NCBI GenBank assembly: GCA_016928395.1 | Contig: JAFGKV010000016.1 | Location: 1 to 42,812 of the forward strand | Direction: 5' to 3' | DNA length: 42,812 nucleotides | Source: Candidatus Fermentibacterota bacterium | Lineage (GTDB): Bacteria > JAFGKV01 | Notes under the pieces: model-generated | The model's database searches: none | What the model was told of the DNA's origin: nothing | The model's input: only the letters and a program-made list of their open reading frames with translations | Translations under genes and position numbers: made by a program | Shown: piece after piece, positions 25,985 through 33,561 of the stretch | Layout: every line of letters starts with the position of its first letter | How positions within the stretch are numbered: position 1 is the first letter of the stretch

Positions 25985-27079
25985 ATGAAGTACCTCACTG
26001 AATTCCGGCAGGCTTCGCTTCGCGATGGGCTCGTGCAGGCAATCAGCGCGGTCGCCCGACCGGTCAGAATCATGGAAGTCTGCGGCGGCCATACCCATGC
26101 CATCTGTAAGTACGGCCTCGCCTCGCTGCTGCCACCGGAGGTTCGGCTCATTCACGGCCCCGGCTGCCCGGTCTGCATCGTGCCGCCAGGCACGGTGGCT
26201 CATGCCGTGGAACTGGCCCAACGCCCCGGCACCATCGTGGCATGCTTTGGCGACATCATGCGGGTACCATCACCGCGGGGAACACTGCTCTCCTTGGCGC
26301 GACGCGATGGCCGAGTCCGCATGGTGTACTCAGCCATGGATGCCCTAAACCTGGCACGGGAGAACCCAGGGATACACGTGGTGTTCTTGGCCATCGGTTT
26401 CGAGACCACTGCGCCGTCAACTGCCGTGGTTCTTCGGCGCACCCGTACCCAGGCCATTCCCAACTTTTCGGTACTGTCTGCCCATTACCTGGTGCCGCCG
26501 GCCCTCCGGGCCCTCATGGCCGATCCCGCGACTCAAGTCGACGCATTCATCGCGCCGGGTCACGTCTCAACCATCATCGGTCTCGATGCCTACCGGTTCC
26601 TGGCCGACGAGAAGGGATGCCCCGTGGTTGCAACGGGGTTTGAGCCCCTGGATATCTTGCACGCTGTGCTCATGATCCTCACCCAGCTCGACCGAAACGA
26701 GACTGCGGTGGAAAACCAATACCGCAGGGCAGTGCGCGTGGGTGGGAATCCCGCGGCCAGGGATGCCATGGCTGAAGTATTCACGCCCTTCGACGCAGAG
26801 TGGCGAGGGCTGGGCGTGATAGCCCAATCAGGCCTAGCCGTGGCTCAGGCGTATGCCCAGTGGGATGCTGTCGCACTCTACGGCGCTGTGGAGTCAAACG
26901 AAACGACCGATGGGGCCGGATGCCGCTGCGGGGATGTCCTGCGAGGCATCATCAGCCCTGATGCCTGCGGTTTGTTCGCCGTGCGCTGCACGCCCGACAA
27001 CCCCTGCGGCCCGTGCATGGTCAGCACCGAGGGCGCCTGTGCCGCATACTATCGCTACGGTCTCGGGAGTCGAAAGTGA
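25985..27079 (+). CDS. hypD: NiFe-hydrogenase maturation protein HypD
   Basis: A 364-residue [4Fe-4S] protein that scaffolds assembly of the Fe(CN)2CO cofactor with HypC and receives cyanide from HypE. Family motifs: MEVCGGHTHAICKYG, HGPGCPVCIVP with the redox-active CxxC, FLAIGFETTAP, APGHVSTIIG and GFEPLDIL. The C-terminal cysteine cluster (GCRCGDVLRG, DNPCGPCMVS, GACAAYY) holds the iron-sulfur cluster. The start MKYLTEFR agrees with family N-termini even though no good ribosome site is visible. Its stop overlaps the hypE GTG start. Confidence 0.97.
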   Translation: MKYLTEFRQASLRDGLVQAISAVARPVRIMEVCGGHTHAICKYGLASLLPPEVRLIHGPGCPVCIVPPGTVAHAVELAQRPGTIVACFGDIMRVPSPRGTLLSLARRDGRVRMVYSAMDALNLARENPGIHVVFLAIGFETTAPSTAVVLRRTRTQAIPNFSVLSAHYLVPPALRALMADPATQVDAFIAPGHVSTIIGLDAYRFLADEKGCPVVATGFEPLDILHAVLMILTQLDRNETAVENQYRRAVRVGGNPAARDAMAEVFTPFDAEWRGLGVIAQSGLAVAQAYAQWDAVALYGAVESNETTDGAGCRCGDVLRGIISPDACGLFAVRCTPDNPCGPCMVSTEGACAAYYRYGLGSRK

Positions 27080-28104
27080 GAGACGCCGCCATCCCCATGA
27101 CCACTGTCACCCTTGCCCACGGGGCCGGCGGCCGGGCCAGCGATGACCTTTTGCGAAGGGTTATCCTCCCGGCATTGGGTACATCTACAGAGCGGGCTCT
27201 GTGCGATTCCGCCGTATTCGACAGTCCTGGCGGGAGGATCGCATTCACCACCGACGGATTCACCGTCACGCCGTTGTTTTTCCCCGGCAGCAGTATCGGA
27301 CGACTGGCAGTGTTCGGCACCGTCAATGATCTGGCGATGGCGGGGGCCATCCCCCACGCCCTCTCCCTGGCCATGGTCGCCGAGGAAGGCCTCGCCATGA
27401 ATGTGATGCGCCGAGTTCTGGAGGATGTCGGGGCGGCATCGGCCGAAGCCGGAGTCCGCATCGTGACCGGTGACACCAAGGTAGTAGGTAGAGGCGCCGT
27501 CGATAAGCTCTTCCTGACGACTTCAGGCATCGGGGTAATCGGGCCCGGGACGCCGCCATTGTCGCCGGAACGGGCACGGCCGGGCGACGCAATCCTGGTG
27601 AGTGGGACGGTGGGTGATCACGGCGTGGCCGTTCTCGCGGCCCGAGAGAACCTCTCCTTCTCCCCTACCGTAGAGAGCGATTGCGCTCCTCTTGCCGATC
27701 TCGTACAACGGCTGCTGGCGGCTGCTCCGGGGACGCGGTGCCTGCGTGATCCGACCCGGGGAGGGATTGCCGCAACATTGAACGAGTTCGCCCACGGATC
27801 GCGCGCAGGCATCGAGGTGGACGAGGATACCATTCCGATACGGCGCCCGGTAAGGGCCCTGTGCGAAATCCTCGGCCTGGATCCCTTGTACCTCGCAAAC
27901 GAAGGCAAACTGGTGGCCGTGGTGGATGCACTTCAGGCCGATGCGGCCCTAGCGGCGCTCAGGTGTCATCCCCAGGGCGCCGAGGCCTGCATCCTCGGCA
28001 GGATGACGGCTGATCACCCCGGCACGGTAGTCATACGGACCGAGTTGGGCACGCACCGAATCGTGGAGTACCCCACCGGCGAGCTACTGCCGCGGATTTG
28101 CTGA
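27076..28104 (+). CDS. hypE: Carbamoyl-dehydratase HypE
   Basis: A 342-residue AIR-synthase-like protein that dehydrates the thiocarboxamide made by HypF on its own C-terminal cysteine, forming the cyanide ligand. It begins VTLAHGAGGRAS as usual, contains TTDGFTVTPLFFPG, GDTKVVGRG and DPTRGGIAATLNE, and ends with the obligatory PRIC. GTG at 27076 overlaps the hypD stop as GTGA and has GGGAG at 6 bases; an ATG at 27097 giving 335 residues is the alternative. hypF, hypA and hypB are not in the window, so the pathway is completed elsewhere or the genes are scattered. Confidence 0.97.
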   Translation: MRDAAIPMTTVTLAHGAGGRASDDLLRRVILPALGTSTERALCDSAVFDSPGGRIAFTTDGFTVTPLFFPGSSIGRLAVFGTVNDLAMAGAIPHALSLAMVAEEGLAMNVMRRVLEDVGAASAEAGVRIVTGDTKVVGRGAVDKLFLTTSGIGVIGPGTPPLSPERARPGDAILVSGTVGDHGVAVLAARENLSFSPTVESDCAPLADLVQRLLAAAPGTRCLRDPTRGGIAATLNEFAHGSRAGIEVDEDTIPIRRPVRALCEILGLDPLYLANEGKLVAVVDALQADAALAALRCHPQGAEACILGRMTADHPGTVVIRTELGTHRIVEYPTGELLPRIC

Positions 28105-28389
28105 AGCCGACAAGAGCAGCCGTTTCCGTCGCGTGGCGTTCGATGGGCGGTGCTTTGCCCTGAATTCTGAACCCTGGGAACTCATCGCGAATCGAGGCGA
28201 TAGTGTTCTGCCCCAGAACCAGGTTCACGCACTCAAGGAAGCGAGACCCGCGACATCCACGGCGCGACGAGGGCACATGTCCGTTGTGCTATCTAACCGA
28301 CGAGCAACGCAGTAGGTCGTGAGGTATCGTCCAAGGAGGTCGAGATGTATCGGCCTCATCATGTGATGGGACTTCTGGGACGGGACACT

Positions 28390-30414
28390 TTAGCCCGAGA
28401 CGTCGGACGTGGTAACCCTATCAGGGGCCTGATGCACGGTACACTGGATCTTGGGCTCGTCTCCCTCGCGGAACACCTCCTCGATAACCTCGGGGCATCG
28501 GGGGCCGCTGAGCTCACCGCTTCGGGTGCACACCGTCACCCTTACGATACCGGGAGGCTCAGAGAAACTCCGCGGCGGTAGCCCTTCATGAGCGGCCTTC
28601 ATGACATCGATCCACATGGGAAGGGCTGCCACGGCCCCGGTTTGCTTAAGGCCCAAGGAAAGGCGGAGGTCAAAACCCGTCCACACACCGCAGACATAGT
28701 CCGGCGTGAACCCGACAAACCACGCATCGCTGCAGTCGTTGGTCGTGCCTGTCTTGCCCGCAGCGGGGCGTTTGAACCCGCTATAGGCAATGGAAGCCCC
28801 CGTACCCGACTTCACAACGCTCTCCAGAAGACTTGTCATAATGAAGGCGGTGCGGGGGTCGATGGCCTCTCTGACCTCACGATGCGCCGAGTACACCAGT
28901 GCGCCATTCCGCTCGATCCGGGTAATGAACACCGGTTCAACCAAGAGCCCGGTGTTGGCAAACACTGAGTATGCCCGCACCATCTCCAGGATTTTGACCT
29001 CGACGCTGCCGATGGCGATGGATGGCACGGGCACAAGCGGCGTCGTCAGCCCGAATCGCCGTGCATACTGGATGACCTGGTCGACTCCAACCGCTTCCAA
29101 AAGCCGCACGGAGCATACATTGCGGGATTCTCGCAGAGCATGACGAAGGGTGATCTTCCCCTTGAACTGTCCGTCGAAGTTCCTCGGGCGCCACACATCG
29201 TTGTGCAAGGGAAGGACGATCGGTGAGTCCATCACGAAACTCGACGGGTAGAAGCCATTGTCGACAGCTGCGGTATAGACAATCGGCTTGAAAGCGCTTC
29301 CCGGCTGGCGGGGTGCGTCGATGGCGCGGTTGAACTGGCTCTGATAGAAATCACGCCCGCCCATGAACGCGCGGATGTGACCCGTCGCGGTGTCCATGAG
29401 AACCAACGCTGACTGCACATACCCCGCCGAATCCCCGTCGGAACGTTTGAAACGATAGCCTTGAGTCTTTTCTTTGGCGGTGAGGAACTGCTCGACGACG
29501 CTTTCTGCGTGGCTCTGGAGGTGATAGTCCAAGGTCGTGTGGACTACAAGCCCTTCGGTCATTAGCGCGTCAGTGCCCAGCAGGCCTACGACCTGTCGGC
29601 GCACGTAGTCCACGAAATACGGCGCCTTGGTAGGTCGAGAGCGGTCTGGCCCCAAACCCAAGGGCAAAGCCTTCAGGCTATCCGCCCGGGCCTGGCTTAT
29701 GACATTCACCCTTGCCATCCTCTGGAGCACCCGATTTCTCCGTGCAAGGCAGTTGTCTGGCTTGCGCCGAGGCGAGTACAACGACGCATTGGCGGCCACG
29801 GCCACCAAGGTGGCCGCTTCTTCTGGTTTGAGATCCGCTGCCGACTTCGCAAAATACTCTTGGGCAGCAGCTTCGACGCCGTAGGTGCCCTCACCCAGCC
29901 AGATCTGGTTGAGGTACATGGTGAGGATCTCGTCTTTTGTGTAGAGCCGCTCGATTCGTAGCGCCAGCAGCGCCTCTTTGATTTTCCTGGGGATGATCTT
30001 CTCATTGGAGAGGTAGAGACTCCGCGCCAACTGCTGGGTAAGCGTCGAGGCTCCTTGAGCGAAGCGACGCTCCTTGATGTCGGCGATGAGAGCACCGACC
30101 AGCCTGCGCAGGTTCAATCCCCAGTGTGACCGGAACTCCGTGTCCTCCATTGCCAAGAACCCGTCCACAAGCCATGGTGACACTTGGTCCAGCCGGAGGA
30201 CTATCCGGTTTTCCGTGTAGAACTCGTAGAGCACTTCATCGTCAGCTGACAGGATCCGCGTCGTCTTTACTTGCGGAGGCTGTTCAAGTGCCGACACGGG
30301 GGGAAGATCCGATGAGAATCTGCCCAGGATCCCAAAGACCACCACGGCCAGAGCGCACGTAGTAAACAACGCCGCGAAAACGATGCGCCGCAAGGCGCGA
30401 GTCCTATTCCACAC
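28390..30414 (-). CDS. Bifunctional penicillin-binding protein, PBP1A type
   Basis: A 674-residue class A PBP that polymerises and cross-links peptidoglycan. It has a short cytoplasmic tail, one membrane anchor (about 10-31) and a GT51 transglycosylase domain with EDTEFRSHWG (catalytic E90), GASTLTQQLARS (121 on) and RKIKEALLALRIE. The transpeptidase domain has the nucleophile motif SAFK (373-376), SRN (430-432) and KTGT (554-557). All catalytic residues are intact. The C-terminal extension carries two cysteines in VCTRSGELSGPRCP, a common add-on in this group. The start is GTG (30414) behind AAGGG. It diverges from the malic enzyme gene. Confidence 0.95.
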   Translation of the reverse strand: MWNRTRALRRIVFAALFTTCALAVVVFGILGRFSSDLPPVSALEQPPQVKTTRILSADDEVLYEFYTENRIVLRLDQVSPWLVDGFLAMEDTEFRSHWGLNLRRLVGALIADIKERRFAQGASTLTQQLARSLYLSNEKIIPRKIKEALLALRIERLYTKDEILTMYLNQIWLGEGTYGVEAAAQEYFAKSAADLKPEEAATLVAVAANASLYSPRRKPDNCLARRNRVLQRMARVNVISQARADSLKALPLGLGPDRSRPTKAPYFVDYVRRQVVGLLGTDALMTEGLVVHTTLDYHLQSHAESVVEQFLTAKEKTQGYRFKRSDGDSAGYVQSALVLMDTATGHIRAFMGGRDFYQSQFNRAIDAPRQPGSAFKPIVYTAAVDNGFYPSSFVMDSPIVLPLHNDVWRPRNFDGQFKGKITLRHALRESRNVCSVRLLEAVGVDQVIQYARRFGLTTPLVPVPSIAIGSVEVKILEMVRAYSVFANTGLLVEPVFITRIERNGALVYSAHREVREAIDPRTAFIMTSLLESVVKSGTGASIAYSGFKRPAAGKTGTTNDCSDAWFVGFTPDYVCGVWTGFDLRLSLGLKQTGAVAALPMWIDVMKAAHEGLPPRSFSEPPGIVRVTVCTRSGELSGPRCPEVIEEVFREGDEPKIQCTVHQAPDRVTTSDVSG

Positions 30415-30512
30415 TTTTTCGCCCTTGATGAGGTAAGATGATCTGCATCGACACTACAACCAAGTGGGAAAGTGACAATGGGTCAAGGCGTCGGAATGCT
30501 GCACGCGACCGG

Positions 30513-30541
30513 TTGACGCCATGAGAGACCAGGGATAGAAT
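30513..30541 (+). promoter_or_regulatory. Predicted promoter of the malic enzyme gene
   Basis: TTGACG (30513-30518), 17 bases, TAGAAT (30536-30541): five of six consensus bases in each box, about 70 bases before the start codon. Confidence 0.7.
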
Positions 30542-30611
30542 GTCCGGGCAGTCCTTTCTGAGGAGTCTGTTCCTACACTTCACCCAACGCCCATGAGCGG
30601 GGAGGATGACG

Positions 30612-31961
30612 ATGAGCCAGCACCTACCTTCAGTCGAGGAACTTCTCGCCAAAGCGCAGAAACCCTCGGCAGACGCAATGGAACTTCATCCCTTCTACAA
30701 GGGCAAGATTGAGGTAGTTCCCAAGTGCTGCGTCCGCAGCATGGACGATTTCGCCATCTGGTATACGCCGGGAGTCGCCGCCCCGTGCAAGGATATCGCG
30801 AAGAATCCTGAAAAGGTTTTCGAGCACACGAACAAGGCCAATTTTGTCGCCGTGGTTTCAGACGGCACGAGAGTCTTGGGTCTGGGCGACATCGGCGCTG
30901 AAGCCGGGCTCCCTGTCATGGAAGGCAAGGCCCTCTTGTTCAAGTACTTGGGGGGCGTCGATGCTGTCCCCATCTGCCTCGGAACCAAAGACCCCGACCT
31001 TTTCATTCAGGTCTGCAAGGTCTTGACGCCGTCGTTCGGCGGTTTCAACCTAGAAGACATTTCCCAGCCCAAGTGCTTCCGGATCCTCGACACGCTACGA
31101 GCCGAGTGTGAGATTCCGGTATGGCATGACGATCAGCAGGGAACCGCGGCGGTCACTCTGGCCGGGCTTATCAATGCCGTGAAGTATGTCGGCAAGGACC
31201 TTTCCACCGTAAGAATCGCCCTGATCGGCGCCGGCGCCGCGAACATCGCGATCTCCCGGGTCATTATCTCCGGCGGAGTCACTCCGGCGAACATCGTGAT
31301 GGTGGATACTAGAGGCACTCTGCATGTCGATCGGGAAGACCGCGACAGTCTCCAGGCCAACTACAAGGAGAAATGGCACATATGCGAGATCACCAACGGC
31401 CGCCGCATACAAGGCGGTGTTCCGGAGGCAATGGAGGGTGCGGATGTGGTGATTGCCCTGTCCAAGCCAGGCCCGGGGACCATCAAACCTGAGTGGATCA
31501 AGCGGATGGCAAACGATTCGGTTGTGTTCGCCTGTGCGAACCCCGTTCCGGAGATCTGGCCCTGGGAGGCCAAAGAGGCGGGTGCTCGGATCGTGGCAAC
31601 AGGCCGGTCGGATTTCCCGAACCAGGTGAACAACTCCCTGGGCTTCCCCGGCATCTTCCGCGGCACCCTCGACGTCATGGCAAGGACCATCACGGACGAG
31701 ATGTGCATCGCCGCCGCCACCGAGCTTGCGAAGGTTGCAGAAGACAAAGGTATTCGGGAAGACTATCTCATTCCCACCATGGACGAGTGGGAAGTATACC
31801 CCCGCGAGGCCGCCGCGGTGGGCATGAAGGCCATCGAGCAGGGAGTGGCGCGGGTCACCATGACCCGAGAAGAGCTTCTTGCGGTGGCATCGGCCAAGAT
31901 CAAGCGCGCACGGGAGCAGACCCAGGCGCTTACCGAGCGGGGATTCATCGCTCTGCCTTAG
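30612..31961 (+). CDS. Malic enzyme (oxaloacetate-decarboxylating malate dehydrogenase)
   Basis: A 449-residue short-form malic enzyme converting malate to pyruvate and CO2 with NAD(P). Motifs: IWYTPGVAAPCKDIA, VSDGTRVLGLGDIGAEAG, KALLFKYLGGVDAVPICLGT, the metal site HDDQQGTAAVTLAG, the Rossmann loop IGAGAANIAI, and SDFPNQVNNSLGFPG near the C-terminus. It lacks the phosphotransacetylase-like extension of MaeB. The ATG at 30612 is preferred over 30606 because GGAGG lies six bases before it. NAD versus NADP use cannot be read reliably. It feeds pyruvate and reducing power and is probably expressed alone. Confidence 0.95.
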   Translation: MSQHLPSVEELLAKAQKPSADAMELHPFYKGKIEVVPKCCVRSMDDFAIWYTPGVAAPCKDIAKNPEKVFEHTNKANFVAVVSDGTRVLGLGDIGAEAGLPVMEGKALLFKYLGGVDAVPICLGTKDPDLFIQVCKVLTPSFGGFNLEDISQPKCFRILDTLRAECEIPVWHDDQQGTAAVTLAGLINAVKYVGKDLSTVRIALIGAGAANIAISRVIISGGVTPANIVMVDTRGTLHVDREDRDSLQANYKEKWHICEITNGRRIQGGVPEAMEGADVVIALSKPGPGTIKPEWIKRMANDSVVFACANPVPEIWPWEAKEAGARIVATGRSDFPNQVNNSLGFPGIFRGTLDVMARTITDEMCIAAATELAKVAEDKGIREDYLIPTMDEWEVYPREAAAVGMKAIEQGVARVTMTREELLAVASAKIKRAREQTQALTERGFIALP

Positions 31962-31977
31962 CGATCTATGACAACCT

Positions 31978-31998
31978 GGGGGGAGCCCGGCTCCCCCC
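31978..31998 (+). other. GC-rich hairpin between malic enzyme and GT4 genes
   Basis: GGGGGGAGC (31978-31986), loop CCG, GCTCCCCCC (31990-31998). It ends directly before the GAGGAG ribosome site of the GT4 gene and lacks a T-tract, so it could be an mRNA boundary, a weak terminator, or a control on GT4 translation. Confidence 0.5.
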
Positions 31999-32010
31999 CG
32001 AGGAGACTTC

Positions 32011-33225
32011 GTGAAGATAGGTATAATCAGCGACAGCCCAGTGCTCACCACCGGTTATGGGGTCGAGGTGAACTACCTGGCCGCGGAGCTGCATCGAATG
32101 GGGCAGCAGCCGGTGTGCCTGGGGCTTCACCAGCGATTCTCGGGGCCGGAAAAGGATCTTCCGTATCCCGTCGTCGTGCCCCACGCGGGCAGCGGTCCCG
32201 GGTTCACCTCCATCGGCCCGTTCTTGGTTGAGCACAAACCAGATGTCGTTCTCGTGGATCATGCGCTGCATACCTGTCGCCTGGTCGTGGACGCCATTCG
32301 CGACAGCGGTGTCCGCGTACCCACCCTTATCTGGTACACCATGGAAGGCGCGCCCCCCTACAAAGAGTGGATCCGGTCGGTGGTGCTCGCCGATCGTGCC
32401 GTCTCCCACAACCGCACCGGCGCGCTGGAAGCGCACCGAGTGGCCAATATCCCCGTGCGATGGGTACCCGCGGCGGTGGATCACTCGCTCTTCCATCCGC
32501 TGGAACGCCCGGAGCGGGAGCGCATTCGTCAAGTTCTCGGATGGAGCGGGAAGTTCGTGGTTATGTTCCTCGGTAGGAACATGTGGTCAAAGCAGCAGGC
32601 AATCCTCATCGAGGCAATGTCGCTGTTGAGGAGGCGTGAAGACCGGGATATTCTCCTCTACGTTCACTGCAAGCCTTTCGAGCAGTTCAGGGAAGGCGGA
32701 TGGGACCTTGTCGATCTGGTGAATCGAATGGATCTGCAGGACCGGGTGGTCTTCCCCGATGGCCTCACCGACCAGCGAGTCGGCTTGCCCGCGTCAGGAT
32801 CCCTTGAGATACCTGGGGTTGCCGCACGGTATGCCTCGGCTGACATCTTCTGCTCGGCATCCGCAGTCGAGGGCTTTGGCTTGGCCATACTGGAAGCCAT
32901 GGCCAGCGGCCTGCCGGTCTTGCATCCCGATGATGGCGGTACCATGAACGAGATAAGCGCCGACGCCGGATGGAGGATCCCGGTGCATGATCAGTATCTC
33001 ATCGCCTGGGGCTCGACCTATGTCAAGGTATCACCTCGGGCCGTTGCAAATGCCATCCGTGACGTCAGGGGGGTCCTCGCCAACCCCACACAGCGCGAAG
33101 ATTGGGCTCTTCGCCTTCAGCGGAGAGCATCCGCCTATCAATGGCCCGAGGTAGCCAGGGCGCTCTATCGTGAACTCCACCTTCTCCTGCGCAAGGGGCA
33201 AAAAGGAGGATGGCGAAAAGGATAG
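32011..33225 (+). CDS. GT4-family glycosyltransferase
   Basis: A 404-residue GT-B enzyme that transfers a sugar from a nucleotide-sugar donor, probably at the cytoplasmic membrane face. The N-terminal acceptor domain starts KIGIISDSPVLTTGYGVEVN. The donor domain starts FLGRNMWSKQQAILIEAM, and EGFGLAILEAMASGLPV gives the E-x7-E signature. It is a paralogue of the enzyme at 12452-13666: the same length and many identical motif positions (KQQ, FPDGLTDQRVG versus FPDDLSDQSVG). The start is GTG at 32011 after GAGGAG. Its stop overlaps the lipoprotein gene by 16 bases, so it heads a three-gene operon with a heparinase-like protein. Confidence 0.9.
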   Translation: MKIGIISDSPVLTTGYGVEVNYLAAELHRMGQQPVCLGLHQRFSGPEKDLPYPVVVPHAGSGPGFTSIGPFLVEHKPDVVLVDHALHTCRLVVDAIRDSGVRVPTLIWYTMEGAPPYKEWIRSVVLADRAVSHNRTGALEAHRVANIPVRWVPAAVDHSLFHPLERPERERIRQVLGWSGKFVVMFLGRNMWSKQQAILIEAMSLLRRREDRDILLYVHCKPFEQFREGGWDLVDLVNRMDLQDRVVFPDGLTDQRVGLPASGSLEIPGVAARYASADIFCSASAVEGFGLAILEAMASGLPVLHPDDGGTMNEISADAGWRIPVHDQYLIAWGSTYVKVSPRAVANAIRDVRGVLANPTQREDWALRLQRRASAYQWPEVARALYRELHLLLRKGQKGGWRKG

Positions 33226-33545
33226 CCGCGCTGCTTCTGGCGCTGGCGATCGGCTGCTCGCGGGATCGTTCTGCCGATGCACGCTTCGTCGATTTCTACG
33301 CCGATGTAGTGCATGCCCAAGGCACGGCATTTGACTCAGTCACCGCCGTCGATTCGGCTCTGGCCGTGGCGGCACGCCACGGGGTAACCGAGCAGGAACT
33401 GGCGGCGTTCCGTGAACGGATGGCCCGGAGCCCGGAGCAATGGGTCGACGTCTGGGAGCGCATGCAGGCACGTCTGCGCGAGCTTGAGACGGCGTCGAAA
33501 CCGAATGGCGACCCCGCTGCGCCGTCGCCCGGCGCGATACCGTAA
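33210..33545 (+). CDS. Small lipoprotein of unknown function
   Basis: A 111-residue protein with a short basic N-terminus, a hydrophobic stretch and a lipobox (LALAIGC), so the mature form is about 97 residues and lipid-anchored. The rest is charged and mostly alpha-helical (TEQELAAFRERM, WVDVWERMQARLRELE), ending in a Pro/Ala-rich tail. I recognise no family. GGAGG sits immediately before the ATG, with an A-rich stretch slightly further out. It lies between a GT4 gene and a heparinase-like gene with overlapping or near-touching ends, so it may belong to the same glycan assembly step. Confidence 0.75.
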   Translation: MAKRIAALLLALAIGCSRDRSADARFVDFYADVVHAQGTAFDSVTAVDSALAVAARHGVTEQELAAFRERMARSPEQWVDVWERMQARLRELETASKPNGDPAAPSPGAIP

Positions 33546-33561
33546 GCAGGCGGAGGGCCTG

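Noticed and set aside
25800-25988. 62-codon frame between hypC and hypD as a separate gene
   Set aside because: No ribosome site, no family resemblance, Pro/Arg/Ser-rich composition; kept only as a possible coupling leader.
28133-28581. Small plus-strand frames around the hypE/PBP border, one behind an AAGGAGG-like site
   Set aside because: They run antisense through the PBP coding end and have no recognisable protein content.
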